Assembly: GCA_028275345.1 (NCBI GenBank)
Contig: JAPWUV010000003.1
Span: 62,001-126,000, forward strand
DNA: 64,000 nt
Direction: 5' to 3'
Origin: a bacterium
GTDB lineage: Bacteria; Zhuqueibacterota; Zhuqueibacteria; Oleimicrobiales; Geothermoviventaceae
The stretch's first letter is position 1. Every line of letters begins with the position of its first letter. Position numbers and translations under genes: made by a program. Of the stretch, positions 53,966-63,151 are shown in pieces. Under the pieces are notes generated by a model. That model worked only from the letters and a program-made list of their open reading frames with translations, made no database searches and was not told the DNA's origin.

Positions 53966-54805
53966 TCACGGACACCGACAGACAAAATGCACCCGGAGCG
54001 ACCGCTCCGTCCCCGGGTGAAAGGAGAAATCCTCGAACTGGCCGAGGAGCTCAAGCGGACTCGCCTCAACCCTCGCCCTCACGAGTTCCAGGGGGCGGAT
54101 CCACTGGCGGTGAACCTCCAGGAATGCCTCTCGGTGCAGCTCACCCTTCCTGCCAATGAGGAACTCGTTGATCTGAAGGCCCGTGTCCGCGTGAAAATAG
54201 CTGAGCCGGTGGAATTCGCTCCGGCCGATCCGCTCCCGGTCCTCGTAGCCATTGAAGTTCCGGACGGAATTCTCCACCGTGCAGACGTCGAAGATGAAAA
54301 GGCCTCCCGCCCGGAGGATCCGGGCAACCTCGCGAAGAAGCTGATCGTAGTCGCTCAGGTCCGGCAAGTAGTTCACACTGTCGTAGAGACACACGACCAG
54401 ATCGAACAAGCCCCGGCAGCCGGGCGACCGCATGTCCGCGACCCAGATTGCGCGCACGGGAAACTTGCCCAGCAGCTTCCCCTTCGCCCGGCGAATCATG
54501 TCGATCGAGCCGTCGCACGCATATCCCAAATAAGCCTTGCCCAGAAAATGCTCGAGAAAGTTCCCCGTCCCGCAGGCGATGTCCAGGACCCTTCCGGCCT
54601 CGACGCCGTAGACGGAAGCCACCTCCCGCACGTATCTGGCCCAGCGCCGGTAGTTCACGTGCCGCATCACGCCGTCATAGATTGCGGCCAGCGCCGAATA
54701 GGGCGGCACCTGCCGGATTACTTGCGGACGGACGCGGTCCAGGATCCGCACCGTCTCGCGCCCAGCTTCTATCGGCATTGCCGACATCCGGTCACGATCG
54801 CTCAT
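53966..54805 (-). CDS. Class I SAM-dependent methyltransferase
   Basis: This 279-residue protein has the methyltransferase motif I VLDIACGTGNF near residue 73, an acidic D at the end of strand 2 (YACDGSIDMI), motif LFDLVVCLYDSVNYL and a post-core LRAGGLFIFDV. The C-terminal half is beta-rich (ELHREAFLEVHRQW), as in small-molecule enzymes. The substrate is unknown. It lies between thiL and ftsE with short gaps and no strong Shine-Dalgarno, so the start is uncertain among in-frame ATGs at 54805, 54787 and 54778. Confidence 0.82.
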   Translation of the reverse strand: MSDRDRMSAMPIEAGRETVRILDRVRPQVIRQVPPYSALAAIYDGVMRHVNYRRWARYVREVASVYGVEAGRVLDIACGTGNFLEHFLGKAYLGYACDGSIDMIRRAKGKLLGKFPVRAIWVADMRSPGCRGLFDLVVCLYDSVNYLPDLSDYDQLLREVARILRAGGLFIFDVCTVENSVRNFNGYEDRERIGRSEFHRLSYFHADTGLQINEFLIGRKGELHREAFLEVHRQWIRPLELVRARVEASPLELLGQFEDFSFHPGTERSLRVHFVCRCP

Positions 54806-54826
54806 GCGCGAGTGCTGTCTGCAAGG

Positions 54827-55873
54827 TCATGGGCGTTCGCCCGGTCGAAGCTCGCAAGCGTCGGGGGCATCCGTGTTTGACCGAAAGTGCTGCCATCCTC
54901 CCGGGAGAAGTTCCCGCTCGCCTTGTTCCGTGAGCAGGACAATGCCCCGCTCGGGCCGGACGATCCGCCCAATGGCCGTCAGGGGGATCTCGAAATGACG
55001 GGTCCAGCGCTTGGAGAGGTCAGCCCACTTCTCCGGTGGAATGGTGAATAACAGTTCGAAATCTTCGCCGCCGTGGAGGGCGTAGTCGAAGGGATCATGT
55101 CCCGAGCTGAGGGCCAGTTCGCGGACGACGGGGCGGATCGGGAGCCTGGCGGCTTCGATCACGGCGCCCACGCCGCTCAGCCGACACAAGTGATTGACCT
55201 CGCTCGAGAGACCGTCACTGACGTCGATCATCGCTCGCACGCCGGCGCGCTGGACCAGAAACCTCCCCTCCCAGACTCGCGGCACGGGTCGGAGATGAGC
55301 CTCTAGGACAGGCTCTGCCCGATGGGGACCGCCGCCCGCGGTGAGTAGTTCCAGTCCAGCTCTCGAACTCCCCAGCCACCCTGTCACCGCGATCACATCC
55401 CCGACGCGCGCCCGCGAGCGCAGAGCGTAACGGCCTCCATCCGCCGCGCCGAGCAGCGTCACGGCCAAGAACCAGCGCCCACGGCTGGATGTCGTATCCC
55501 CGCCGACGATGCGTACCCCGAACCGCGCGCCGATTTCCCGCATGCCATAGTAAAGATCGGTAACCTCCTCCGCGTCGGCGTCCGCTGGGACGGCCAGATC
55601 GACCACGGCAAAGAGAGGGCGCGCCCCCATCGCCGCCAAATCGCTCAAGTTTGCAGCCATGAGGCGCCAGCCCAGCTCGAAAGGGCTGAAATAGTCGAAG
55701 CGGAAATGGACCCCTTCGACGAAGGCGTCCGTGGTTACGACGAGGGTGGAGCGACCCACGCGCACCACGGCGGCGTCGTCATCGATGCCAATTAGGACAT
55801 CCGGACTGTCGGAAGCCACCACCTGCTTGATGCGCTCGATCAGCCCGAACTCTCCGAGGTCCCGCAGCTTCAT
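54827..55873 (-). CDS. thiL: Thiamine-monophosphate kinase
   Basis: ThiL phosphorylates ThMP to the cofactor TPP. The 348-residue protein has GEFGLIERI near the N-terminus, GIDDDAAVV near residue 29, DAFVEGVHFR, MAANLSDLAAMGA with metal ligands near 78, GGDTTSS near 121, MIDVSDGLSSEV near 215 and GGEDFELLF near 268. It begins 4 bp after yjbQ, the probable supplier of ThMP. Confidence 0.95.
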   Translation of the reverse strand: MKLRDLGEFGLIERIKQVVASDSPDVLIGIDDDAAVVRVGRSTLVVTTDAFVEGVHFRFDYFSPFELGWRLMAANLSDLAAMGARPLFAVVDLAVPADADAEEVTDLYYGMREIGARFGVRIVGGDTTSSRGRWFLAVTLLGAADGGRYALRSRARVGDVIAVTGWLGSSRAGLELLTAGGGPHRAEPVLEAHLRPVPRVWEGRFLVQRAGVRAMIDVSDGLSSEVNHLCRLSGVGAVIEAARLPIRPVVRELALSSGHDPFDYALHGGEDFELLFTIPPEKWADLSKRWTRHFEIPLTAIGRIVRPERGIVLLTEQGERELLPGGWQHFRSNTDAPDACELRPGERP

Positions 55874-55877
55874 CGGC

Positions 55878-56276
55878 TCAGCTCACCTCAACCCAGACTC
55901 GACGGCTGCGGGGCCCGTCGAATTCGCAAAAGAAGATGGCCTGCCAGGTACCCAACAGCAGACGCCCGCCACGGACGATCACGCGTTGCGAAGAGCCCAC
56001 CAGGCTGGCCTTGACGTGGGCATCGGCATTGCCCTCGAGGTGAGAATAGGGACCATCCTCAGGCACCAACTGGCGAAGCGTCCTCAGGATGTCCCTCACC
56101 ACGCTCGGATCTGCCCCCTCGTTGATGGTCACCCCCGCGGTAGTGTGAGGGACGAAGATGGTGCATACCCCCTCCTGAATACCCGCCTCGCTGACAACTT
56201 TCTGGACCTCCGAGGTGATGTTGACGAACTCCTCACGTTGATGTGTCCGAAGCGCGATTTCCGCAAACTTCCCCAT
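55878..56276 (-). CDS. yjbQ: YjbQ/UPF0047 family, secondary thiamine-phosphate synthase
   Basis: This 132-residue trimeric-fold protein has the conserved PHTTAGVTINEGAD, HLEGNADAHVKASL and GTWQAIFFCEFDGPR segments with the His/Asp site. E. coli YjbQ has thiamine-phosphate synthase activity. The position directly before thiL fits that role. The ATG overlaps the upstream stop (TGATG). Confidence 0.92.
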   Translation of the reverse strand: MGKFAEIALRTHQREEFVNITSEVQKVVSEAGIQEGVCTIFVPHTTAGVTINEGADPSVVRDILRTLRQLVPEDGPYSHLEGNADAHVKASLVGSSQRVIVRGGRLLLGTWQAIFFCEFDGPRSRRVWVEVS

Positions 56277-57562
56277 CAGGTCTTCCTTTCCTTCTTCCTG
56301 GCGGCTGGGAACAGGATGTTGTTCAGGATCAGCCGGTAGCCCGGAGAATTCTTGTGGAGCGACAGCTGCGTCGGGGGATCGTAGACAAAATGCTGGTAAT
56401 CCTCCGGGTCGTGACCCCCCAAGAAGGTGAATGTCCCCTGACCAACGTTGCCGTGGATGTACTTCACCTGGTCAGTGCCCTCCGCTTCCCCGAGGATCAC
56501 CACGGACTTCTTGATCTTGTCCCTGCGGAAACCGGTGGTTTGCCCCAAGAACCCCTTGATCACGTGGGTGTGATCCTGCGTCAGCATCGTGGGGACAGGA
56601 TCATATTTCGCCGAGAATTCGAAAAGCGTGAAGTAGTCAGCCTCCGGTCCCCTCAAAACCGGAGCGTAATTAGGGGGAATGTCAATATCGCTGAACTCGT
56701 ACACCATGGGATCGAGGATCAGGGTGAAGTTTGTGAAGGCGAAGGTCTTGGTGAAATCCAGGCGCGCCTGGCAATCGGGATCCGGGGGGTCTCCGTCGAA
56801 GACCGCGGGCACAATGTCTACCCCTTCCGCCGCAAGGGCTATGTCAATGGTATCCGTGGCGGAACACATGGCAAAGAGGAATCCACCTTGGACCACGTAC
56901 TGCTTGATGGCTCGGGCTACGGCCTTTTTGAGCTCGGAGACCTTCCGGAAGCCCAGCCGCCGAGCCGTTTCCTCGTTCCGTTGCACCTCTTCCTGGTACC
57001 ACGCAGCATTCCGGTAGCTCGCGTAGAATTTCCCGTACTGCCCCGTGAAATCCTCGTGATGAAGATGAAGCCAGTCGTATTCCTCCAAAGCCCCCGCCAG
57101 GACTTCCGGGTCCCAGACGGTCGTGTACGGGACCTCGGCGTACGTCAGGGCCAAGGTCACGGCGTCGTCCCACACCTCCTTGTTGGGCGGCGTGTAGACG
57201 GCAATCTTGGGAGCCTTTTCGAGGAGGATCCGTTCCATATTGTTGGCTTCGATCGTGGCATAGATCTCAGTCACCTCGCGGGCCCCCACGAGGCTGAAGG
57301 CGACACCGCGCAGACGACATTCCCTTTCGATGGACGGGTGATAATCCATCAGAAAGCTACCGCCCCGGTAATTGAGCAGCCACTCCACATCAATACCCTG
57401 CTGCAACGCCCAATAGGCGACGCCGTAGGCCTTGAGGTGGTCGGTCTGATGCAGATCCATGAAGATGAGGAGCTTCTGGGCCATGACCGGCGTGCCCAGC
57501 CCAAAGCTCGTCAGGAACAGTGCGGCTAGAGTTGACCCTTTGCGAGACAGCAGGCGAGTCAT
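56276..57562 (-). CDS. Secreted GATase-like protein, auto-named 'asparagine synthetase B' in related bacteria; function unknown
   Basis: This 428-residue protein has a signal peptide (about 1-28, ending PVMAQ). The mature part has QTDHLKAYGVAYWALQQG, YRGGSFLMD, VWDDAVTLALTYAEVPY and YDWLHLHHEDFTGQYGKFY, then a GGFLFAMCSATDT turn like a class I glutamine-amidotransferase-type nucleophile elbow with Cys in the expected place. It has no adenylation site for a true asparagine synthetase. I recall similar proteins from Bacteroidetes-type bacteria. ATG 57562 is one base after the stop of the small secretin-domain-like gene. Confidence 0.75.
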   Translation of the reverse strand: MTRLLSRKGSTLAALFLTSFGLGTPVMAQKLLIFMDLHQTDHLKAYGVAYWALQQGIDVEWLLNYRGGSFLMDYHPSIERECRLRGVAFSLVGAREVTEIYATIEANNMERILLEKAPKIAVYTPPNKEVWDDAVTLALTYAEVPYTTVWDPEVLAGALEEYDWLHLHHEDFTGQYGKFYASYRNAAWYQEEVQRNEETARRLGFRKVSELKKAVARAIKQYVVQGGFLFAMCSATDTIDIALAAEGVDIVPAVFDGDPPDPDCQARLDFTKTFAFTNFTLILDPMVYEFSDIDIPPNYAPVLRGPEADYFTLFEFSAKYDPVPTMLTQDHTHVIKGFLGQTTGFRRDKIKKSVVILGEAEGTDQVKYIHGNVGQGTFTFLGGHDPEDYQHFVYDPPTQLSLHKNSPGYRLILNNILFPAARKKERKT

Positions 57563-57563
57563 C

Positions 57564-57806
57564 CTACGCTTCCCCGGGACTCTCGATGTCGATGGCCTTG
57601 ATGAAGGCCTCGATATCCCGAAGGGCTTTGGTCTCTTTCTCCTCGGGGTTGTCCCCCCCGGTATAGGAAACATGGAAGGTCAAGGCGTTGAGCTTTTCAT
57701 CCAGGTCTACCCCCCAGTTGAACCGGTAATCGAGCACCCCCAGCCGGTGAATCCGACGCAGGACATCCTTGGCGTCGAGGTGTTTGATGTAGAACGTCCT
57801 CACCAT
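57564..57806 (-). CDS. Small protein resembling a single secretin N-domain
   Basis: This 80-residue protein has FYIKHLDAKDVLRRI, DEKLNALTFHVSY and ALRDIEAFIKAID, the pattern of the short repeated N-domains of type II/III secretins (L-x-A-x-D-V; D-x2-x-N-x-L; I-x2-x-I-x2-D), but no secretin barrel or signal peptide. ATG 57806 follows GGGAG by 7 nt; a longer frame is unsupported. It lies between the TPR gene and the GATase-like gene (1-nt spacing). Family call is by pattern only. Confidence 0.6.
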   Translation of the reverse strand: MVRTFYIKHLDAKDVLRRIHRLGVLDYRFNWGVDLDEKLNALTFHVSYTGGDNPEEKETKALRDIEAFIKAIDIESPGEA

Positions 57807-57849
57807 GTCGAATCTCCCGCTCCTCGTGGAAAGAAGCTCATCCCCCTCC

Positions 57850-59724
57850 TTAACTCCTGCGCCGCAACACACGAATCCGGTTTCGAGCCGGTTCAAGATA
57901 AACACTTTGGGGATAGTTTGTCAACAGCAATTCGTACGCTGCCTGGGCTCCTTCCACGTCTCCTGCAGCTTCGAGGCATGTACCCAGTCGATACGCTGCT
58001 TGGTCCGCCAAAAGGCTCGAGGGGAACGATTCCAGGATGGTACGATAAGCTTCGGCGGCGAGCCGGGGTTTTCCACCCGTTTCGGCAGCCAGGGCTAGTT
58101 CGAACCAAAGGCGATCAGTTAGCGGGGAATGCGGGTTCGCTTCCAGGTATCTGCGGAGCTGGGCCACAGCGGAGTCGGGGTTCCCTCGCCGCACAGCCTG
58201 CCGGGCCCTGGCGATGTGGCGGAGCCCCTCCGGATCCGCTGCGGTCCCGGCGCGAATGAGCCAGAGCAGCTCGATCGCGTCGTTGGCGAACGAACCCTCG
58301 CCTCTGTCCGCGTGCTGGGGCGAAGCGAGACCTTCGAGAAGGACCATGGCCGTGTCCCACTGGCTTCGGTAAAAGGCCAAAAGGGCAAGCTCAAAGCGAG
58401 CTCTTTCGGCCAGCTCGGGCCACCTGGACTCCGCCACCAAAGCCACTTTCCGGAGCGTGGAGTCCGCCCCCCGCCAGTCGCCCGTCATCCAGTCGATCTC
58501 CGCCAGCAACAGTCCAGCCTCGATCCCCGTGGGATGCATCGGATAGCGATTCACTACCTGTGCGGCCAGCGTTCGGGCGCTGTCCGGCCTTCCCAGGGGA
58601 CCCTTCAGCAACGTGGCCGCACGATACAAAGCCTGAGGGGCTTCCGGGGAGTTCGGATTGGTCCGAGCATATTCGAGGTAGCTCTGGAGGGCCCTCTCCA
58701 CTTCCCCTTCGGCGACCAACACCTCGGCAAGACCAAGACGCGCTCGGGCGGCGTACGGACTTTTCTCCCCCTTCGCGAGGATGGCCTCGAAGGCCAGACG
58801 CGCCGTCTGCAGATCTCCGTCACGGTAGGCCGCTTCCGCCAGCCGGAGGAGGTGCTGGCCGAACGGAGCTGCTGGGCGAGTTCGGCCGGCCGCTTGCAGT
58901 TCCTCCGCCTTCTGTTGCTCCGGGAGCGCCTCGCCGAATCTCCCCAGCCGAATCAGCACACCCCCGAGCACGGCATGTAGGCCGGGGTTCGTGGGGTCCG
59001 AAGCCACCGCTTTCCGAAGCTCCTCGACGATCTCCTTCTCTCCGCCTTCCTTCGAGGTTTTCAGGAAGGCCGCCAGGGAGCTCTCCACGAACGAATAGGA
59101 CTCCGGATTGGCACGTAAGAAGCTCACGTATTCCTGAGTCGCTGCGCGGTAATCCCCCTGCGCCAGGTAGAGGTTGGCTAACTCAAACACGAAGAGAGAA
59201 GGATCCCCGAATCGGGCGCGGGCCTCACGGTAGAGGGAAATCGCCTCGTCCCGCAACCCTGCCTCAAGCATCGCTGACGCCACCCGACCGTACAGCCCTG
59301 CCTCCGCCCCAGGCCGGGAGACCAAGCCTCGCCAGACCTGCAGCGCCTCCTCCCTCGCGCCCTGACGGAAGCGCACTGACGCCAACTCGCACAGGGCATC
59401 CGGGTTTCCCGGACTCACCTGCAGCGCCTCCTGCAAGAACTCCAATAAACGGGCATCGTCCTTCAAAGCCCTGAGGCACCGAAGAGCACCTTCCAGATAC
59501 TGGGGGGCTGGCATGCGAAGGAAAAGGGCGCGATATCCCGCAAAGGCTTCCTCATACTTGCCCAGGATTTCCCATTGCTGGACCTGGCGCAGTTCCGCCT
59601 GAAGCTGTGCCGGGTTTTGGAGAGGAGCGGAAGCCGGGCGAGAGACACTCTGCGTCCACGATGGCGCCGCACCACTCGCCAGCAGCAGAGTCAGATACAG
59701 CGCTTGTCGCCAAAGGTCTCTCAT
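57850..59724 (-). CDS. Secreted tetratricopeptide-repeat protein
   Basis: This 624-residue protein has an N-terminal signal-like segment (ALYLTLLLASGAAPSWTQ) and then roughly a dozen TPR-like helical pairs, such as GKYEEAFAGYRALFLRMP near residue 55, GDYRAATQEYVSFLRANP and GDVEGAQAAYELLLTNYP near the C-terminus. It probably scaffolds periplasmic complexes. The ATG overlaps the stop of the DUF4175-like gene (ATGA), which tightly couples the two. Confidence 0.82.
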   Translation of the reverse strand: MRDLWRQALYLTLLLASGAAPSWTQSVSRPASAPLQNPAQLQAELRQVQQWEILGKYEEAFAGYRALFLRMPAPQYLEGALRCLRALKDDARLLEFLQEALQVSPGNPDALCELASVRFRQGAREEALQVWRGLVSRPGAEAGLYGRVASAMLEAGLRDEAISLYREARARFGDPSLFVFELANLYLAQGDYRAATQEYVSFLRANPESYSFVESSLAAFLKTSKEGGEKEIVEELRKAVASDPTNPGLHAVLGGVLIRLGRFGEALPEQQKAEELQAAGRTRPAAPFGQHLLRLAEAAYRDGDLQTARLAFEAILAKGEKSPYAARARLGLAEVLVAEGEVERALQSYLEYARTNPNSPEAPQALYRAATLLKGPLGRPDSARTLAAQVVNRYPMHPTGIEAGLLLAEIDWMTGDWRGADSTLRKVALVAESRWPELAERARFELALLAFYRSQWDTAMVLLEGLASPQHADRGEGSFANDAIELLWLIRAGTAADPEGLRHIARARQAVRRGNPDSAVAQLRRYLEANPHSPLTDRLWFELALAAETGGKPRLAAEAYRTILESFPSSLLADQAAYRLGTCLEAAGDVEGAQAAYELLLTNYPQSVYLEPARNRIRVLRRRS

Positions 59725-62700
59725 CGGCTCTTCTCGGCCTCTTTCTTGGCCATGGCCTCGAAGTACGCCTCGATCATCCGCCGGAAGTCCCGCGTGTAGC
59801 CCTCTTTCAATGCGCGCAGGAGATCCCGTCGCCAGCTGGCTTTCGCCTCGCCGAGGTCCGGAGGCAAGGCTTCGGGATGGCTTGCCAGCTGCTCCTTCGC
59901 GGTCTCCGCCTTGCGTTGCCGGGAATAGCCCTCGCGGCGCACCGACCGCTGCGCATCGAGGAGTCGAGAAAGGATCCGCTGCTGCTTCTCCACAGTCTCC
60001 TGGCGGATCGAGCCTTGGCGCAGCTCGTCGGCCACCTCCTTCATCTCTTCGGCCACGCGGTCGAGCCGTCCCGCTGAACCCACCTGACCGGATAACTGGC
60101 TCAGCGCCTGCTCCAGCAACTGCCTCAACGCCTCCTGTTGCGCGGCGAGCTGCTCGAGCATGGCCTGCTGTTCTGGGGTCCAGGTCTCGCCAAGACCCAA
60201 TTGCAGCGTTTGCTGGTTGAGCCACTCCTGCTGATTGGAGATCCCCATCAATTGCTGCAGCCATTGCTCGAGGGCACTTTGCCCCTGAGCGCCCATGGCT
60301 TGCTGAAGCGCTCTTTGCGTGCCAAGGGAAAGCTTGTTGAGCGCGTGCATCGCCAGGAAAGCCGCCTTTTCAGCTGGTCCTGGATTCCCGTTCTCCAGGT
60401 GTTGCAGACTTTGGTTCATCTGCTCCGCTGCTTGACCGAGGGCCTGGCCCATCTCGGGCGTCACTCCGAACGACTTCTGACCGAGTTCCAGGAGCTGAGC
60501 CGCAACCCGATCCAAGGCTTGGCGCAAGTCGGCTTGCTGTTCCGCCAGACGTGTCAGCATCTCGGGGCTTGAACCGGAGCGCCGCATCCCTTCCCAAAGC
60601 TCTTCCTGAGCCCGGGAAAGCTCCAGTGCCTGCCAGGCCAGCCGCTGCAATGCCTGGGCCGTTTCCTCAGCCTGCCGCCCGCTCAACTCATTCTGCGCGC
60701 TTGATAGATTCCGCGAGAGCCGGAAAAGCGACTTCATCGCCTGATGATTGGCCTCGGAGGCCCGTTTCGCATCGCGCCGCTCCAGCGACTCGGCCGCCTG
60801 ACGCATCCAGCGGGAAACAGATGTCGAGTCCGCCGCCTGCCGAGCGGAATCGAGTCCCCTCGGCACTTGCTGGAGCAGCTCCTCCGCTTGCACCGCCAGC
60901 TCCCGGATTTGCTTTTCGAGATCCTCCGCGTCCTGCAGCAAGGACTTCTCCTGGCCCGCCAGTTGTTCGGGCTTCTGAGAGGGATCGGCCAAAGCGCGGT
61001 CCACGGTTTGTTGCCTCTGCAGGAGGTCCTGGACCTTGGCCCTCAACTCCTCCAGTTCCTGTTCGAGACGTACCCTCTTGAGAAGCTCGATGGTCCGGTC
61101 GAGGCTTCGAAGGAGATCCTCCTGGCTCGCCTGCAGCTTCTGGAGCGCCTCCTGCACCCGATTGGGATCCAGTCGGTCGAGGGCTTCTTGGAGCCTCTGT
61201 AGCGCTTGACGGAACTGGGGACTGTCGATCTGGCGGACCAGCTCCTGGATTTGGCGGTACTTCTCCAGCGTCTCCATGGCCACCAGCTGGTTCTTGTCCA
61301 GCTGCTGAATCGCGCTATCCAGCTTTTGCTCCGCCGTCCGGAGAGCCTGGAGAAGCTGCTGGTGTTCGGAAACCAGCTCGCTCAGCTGCTGACGTCGTTC
61401 CCAATCCATCCTTGTGTCGCGGAGCATCTCCCGGGCGAGCTCTCGCACCCTGTCTTGGAGCTCCCGGGTCTGCTCCCGCACGTCCGTGAGGTCGCTGAAA
61501 GCCCCTTCTTGTTCCCGCCGCACCTCCTCGTAGAGCTCGTAGACGGATGGGCAGCGGACGCGGTAAATCGGCGAGCGCCCTTCCTTGGGGCCCGTGATCC
61601 GATCGTTGTCGCGAACCCAAGCGAAATACTCCACCTCATCCTCGGGGAGTAAGTCAAGCTCCTTGAGCGACCAATCGTATTCCACCGTCAGGCGGTCATG
61701 GCGACCTCTGGGTACAGGGAGCGGTAGGCTCTTCCAGCTCGTATCCACCTGCCCCGGCCATTCGGTCTTCACCAACACCCTGTACCGCAACTCGAGCGAC
61801 TGCACACCGAAATCATCCTCGGCCATCACCACGAGGGGCAGCGACATGCTCTCATCCAGCGTGGCATCCGTTCCGGGAACTGGGATCGAAACGACAGGCG
61901 GCGCATCGCGAAAGGCCGTCACGCGGTACAGGATCCCCTCGGGACTGGGATAGCCTTTCTGATCTCGAAGCTCAATTCGGTACTCGGTGTCCTCTCGGAC
62001 GACAAACTCCCCTCGCAGTTTTTCCCCGCTAGCGCGGATCCAGAGGGTGTCGCCATTGCGGAAAACGGCCTTCGCGGCGGAAATGGGTTTGCTGGCTTCG
62101 CCCCTCAGGAGGACCCTCGTTCCGACCAGGGCAGCGACATCCCCCACATTCGGTTCCAGCGACTGCGGGGCAAGTCCGGTGTAGGCAGGGAACAGGAGCT
62201 CCAGCTGCAGCTCTCGAAGCACCGGCGGATCCACCGCTACGATTCGAAAGTGCTGGCTCTCCGCCGCCTCCGCCGAAAACCAGTAATCGAAGTCCCGCTC
62301 CACCTTAGCCAGGCGGTGTCGGTAGCTGCCCGAGGAGTCTGGGGTCGCGACAAGGCGCAAGCGCCGATCGGAGCCGCGTTCTTCAATGAACAGCGAAACC
62401 TCCCGCGGCCAGGCGCCGGAGATCCAGCAGACGAGCTCCACCGGAGCTGAACGCAGCACCTCGGCGTTCCCGGGCTCGACGCGGAATGCGATGACGGGGC
62501 CTCTCGGGAACACCGTTCCGGGATGGATGAGCCGGATCCACGCCTGGCTCACGGAAGCGGGCAAAGCCCAGATCAGCAAAAGGCTCCCCACCAACCCAGC
62601 CGAGCTGAACCGCACCCATCTCCATGTGGGACGGAGGTCCACAATGGAGACGAAATCTATCCCCGCAACCTCGCGCCACGCTCGGCGGAGACTCAGGGAA

Positions 62701-63083
62701 GCCAGTTCGCTCGAGGACGAGCTGTCGTACATCGATTGCTCGTACACCGCCACCGCATTGCCGAGCCTGTCTCCAATCCCTGGAAGTCTTCCGCCGACTT
62801 CGTAGGCGAGCTCGGCGGCCGACTTGGGCCGGCGCCAAGCCCGCACGGCTGCGCTGGCCGCCCAGACCAACACCCCACCTGCCCCCGCCAGTACCGCGGC
62901 AACGATCCCCTGCCTCCACGTCGTCGGGAGCCACAGAACAGCTTCCAGCCCCGTGAACACCCACAGCGCCGCGACCAAGGCGAGCACCCACTGCGCCAAA
63001 CGCCGGATGAGCACCCCAAGGGCGCTCCGACGTCTGAAGCGGACCAGGGCGGCAGCGAGACTTTCGTACTCGGCCCTACTCAT
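59721..63083 (-). CDS. Large DUF4175-like membrane protein with Gln-rich coiled coil
   Basis: This protein of about 1120 residues has three membrane segments in the first 190 residues (two close together near 28-75, one near 180), then Ig-like beta segments (RELQLELLFPAYTGL; PPVVSIPVPGTDA), a DDFGVQSLELRYRV segment, and a very long Gln/Leu/Glu-rich coiled coil from about residue 480 to the end. This order matches DUF4175 proteins of the FCB group. ATG 63083 gives MSRAEYESLAAAL; ATG 63116 is an alternative. No enzyme motif is seen; an envelope scaffold role is inferred. Confidence 0.78.
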   Translation of the reverse strand: MSRAEYESLAAALVRFRRRSALGVLIRRLAQWVLALVAALWVFTGLEAVLWLPTTWRQGIVAAVLAGAGGVLVWAASAAVRAWRRPKSAAELAYEVGGRLPGIGDRLGNAVAVYEQSMYDSSSSSELASLSLRRAWREVAGIDFVSIVDLRPTWRWVRFSSAGLVGSLLLIWALPASVSQAWIRLIHPGTVFPRGPVIAFRVEPGNAEVLRSAPVELVCWISGAWPREVSLFIEERGSDRRLRLVATPDSSGSYRHRLAKVERDFDYWFSAEAAESQHFRIVAVDPPVLRELQLELLFPAYTGLAPQSLEPNVGDVAALVGTRVLLRGEASKPISAAKAVFRNGDTLWIRASGEKLRGEFVVREDTEYRIELRDQKGYPSPEGILYRVTAFRDAPPVVSIPVPGTDATLDESMSLPLVVMAEDDFGVQSLELRYRVLVKTEWPGQVDTSWKSLPLPVPRGRHDRLTVEYDWSLKELDLLPEDEVEYFAWVRDNDRITGPKEGRSPIYRVRCPSVYELYEEVRREQEGAFSDLTDVREQTRELQDRVRELAREMLRDTRMDWERRQQLSELVSEHQQLLQALRTAEQKLDSAIQQLDKNQLVAMETLEKYRQIQELVRQIDSPQFRQALQRLQEALDRLDPNRVQEALQKLQASQEDLLRSLDRTIELLKRVRLEQELEELRAKVQDLLQRQQTVDRALADPSQKPEQLAGQEKSLLQDAEDLEKQIRELAVQAEELLQQVPRGLDSARQAADSTSVSRWMRQAAESLERRDAKRASEANHQAMKSLFRLSRNLSSAQNELSGRQAEETAQALQRLAWQALELSRAQEELWEGMRRSGSSPEMLTRLAEQQADLRQALDRVAAQLLELGQKSFGVTPEMGQALGQAAEQMNQSLQHLENGNPGPAEKAAFLAMHALNKLSLGTQRALQQAMGAQGQSALEQWLQQLMGISNQQEWLNQQTLQLGLGETWTPEQQAMLEQLAAQQEALRQLLEQALSQLSGQVGSAGRLDRVAEEMKEVADELRQGSIRQETVEKQQRILSRLLDAQRSVRREGYSRQRKAETAKEQLASHPEALPPDLGEAKASWRRDLLRALKEGYTRDFRRMIEAYFEAMAKKEAEKSR

Positions 63084-63151
63084 TGCCCACCCCGGGAAAG
63101 GGGAATTGCCGCACATCTCATTGGAACGGGCAAGCGATGGCAAAGCCTCCC

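Noticed and set aside
56276-57562. Asparagine synthetase B function
   Set aside because: No N-terminal Cys glutaminase and no ATP pyrophosphatase (SGGLDS) motif; the protein has a signal peptide. The name is inherited from automatic annotation of relatives.
59725-60264. N-terminal extension of the TPR reading frame
   Set aside because: It overlaps the conserved coiled-coil coding end of the DUF4175-like gene; the ATGA overlap at 59721-59724 with a signal peptide behind it defines the true start.
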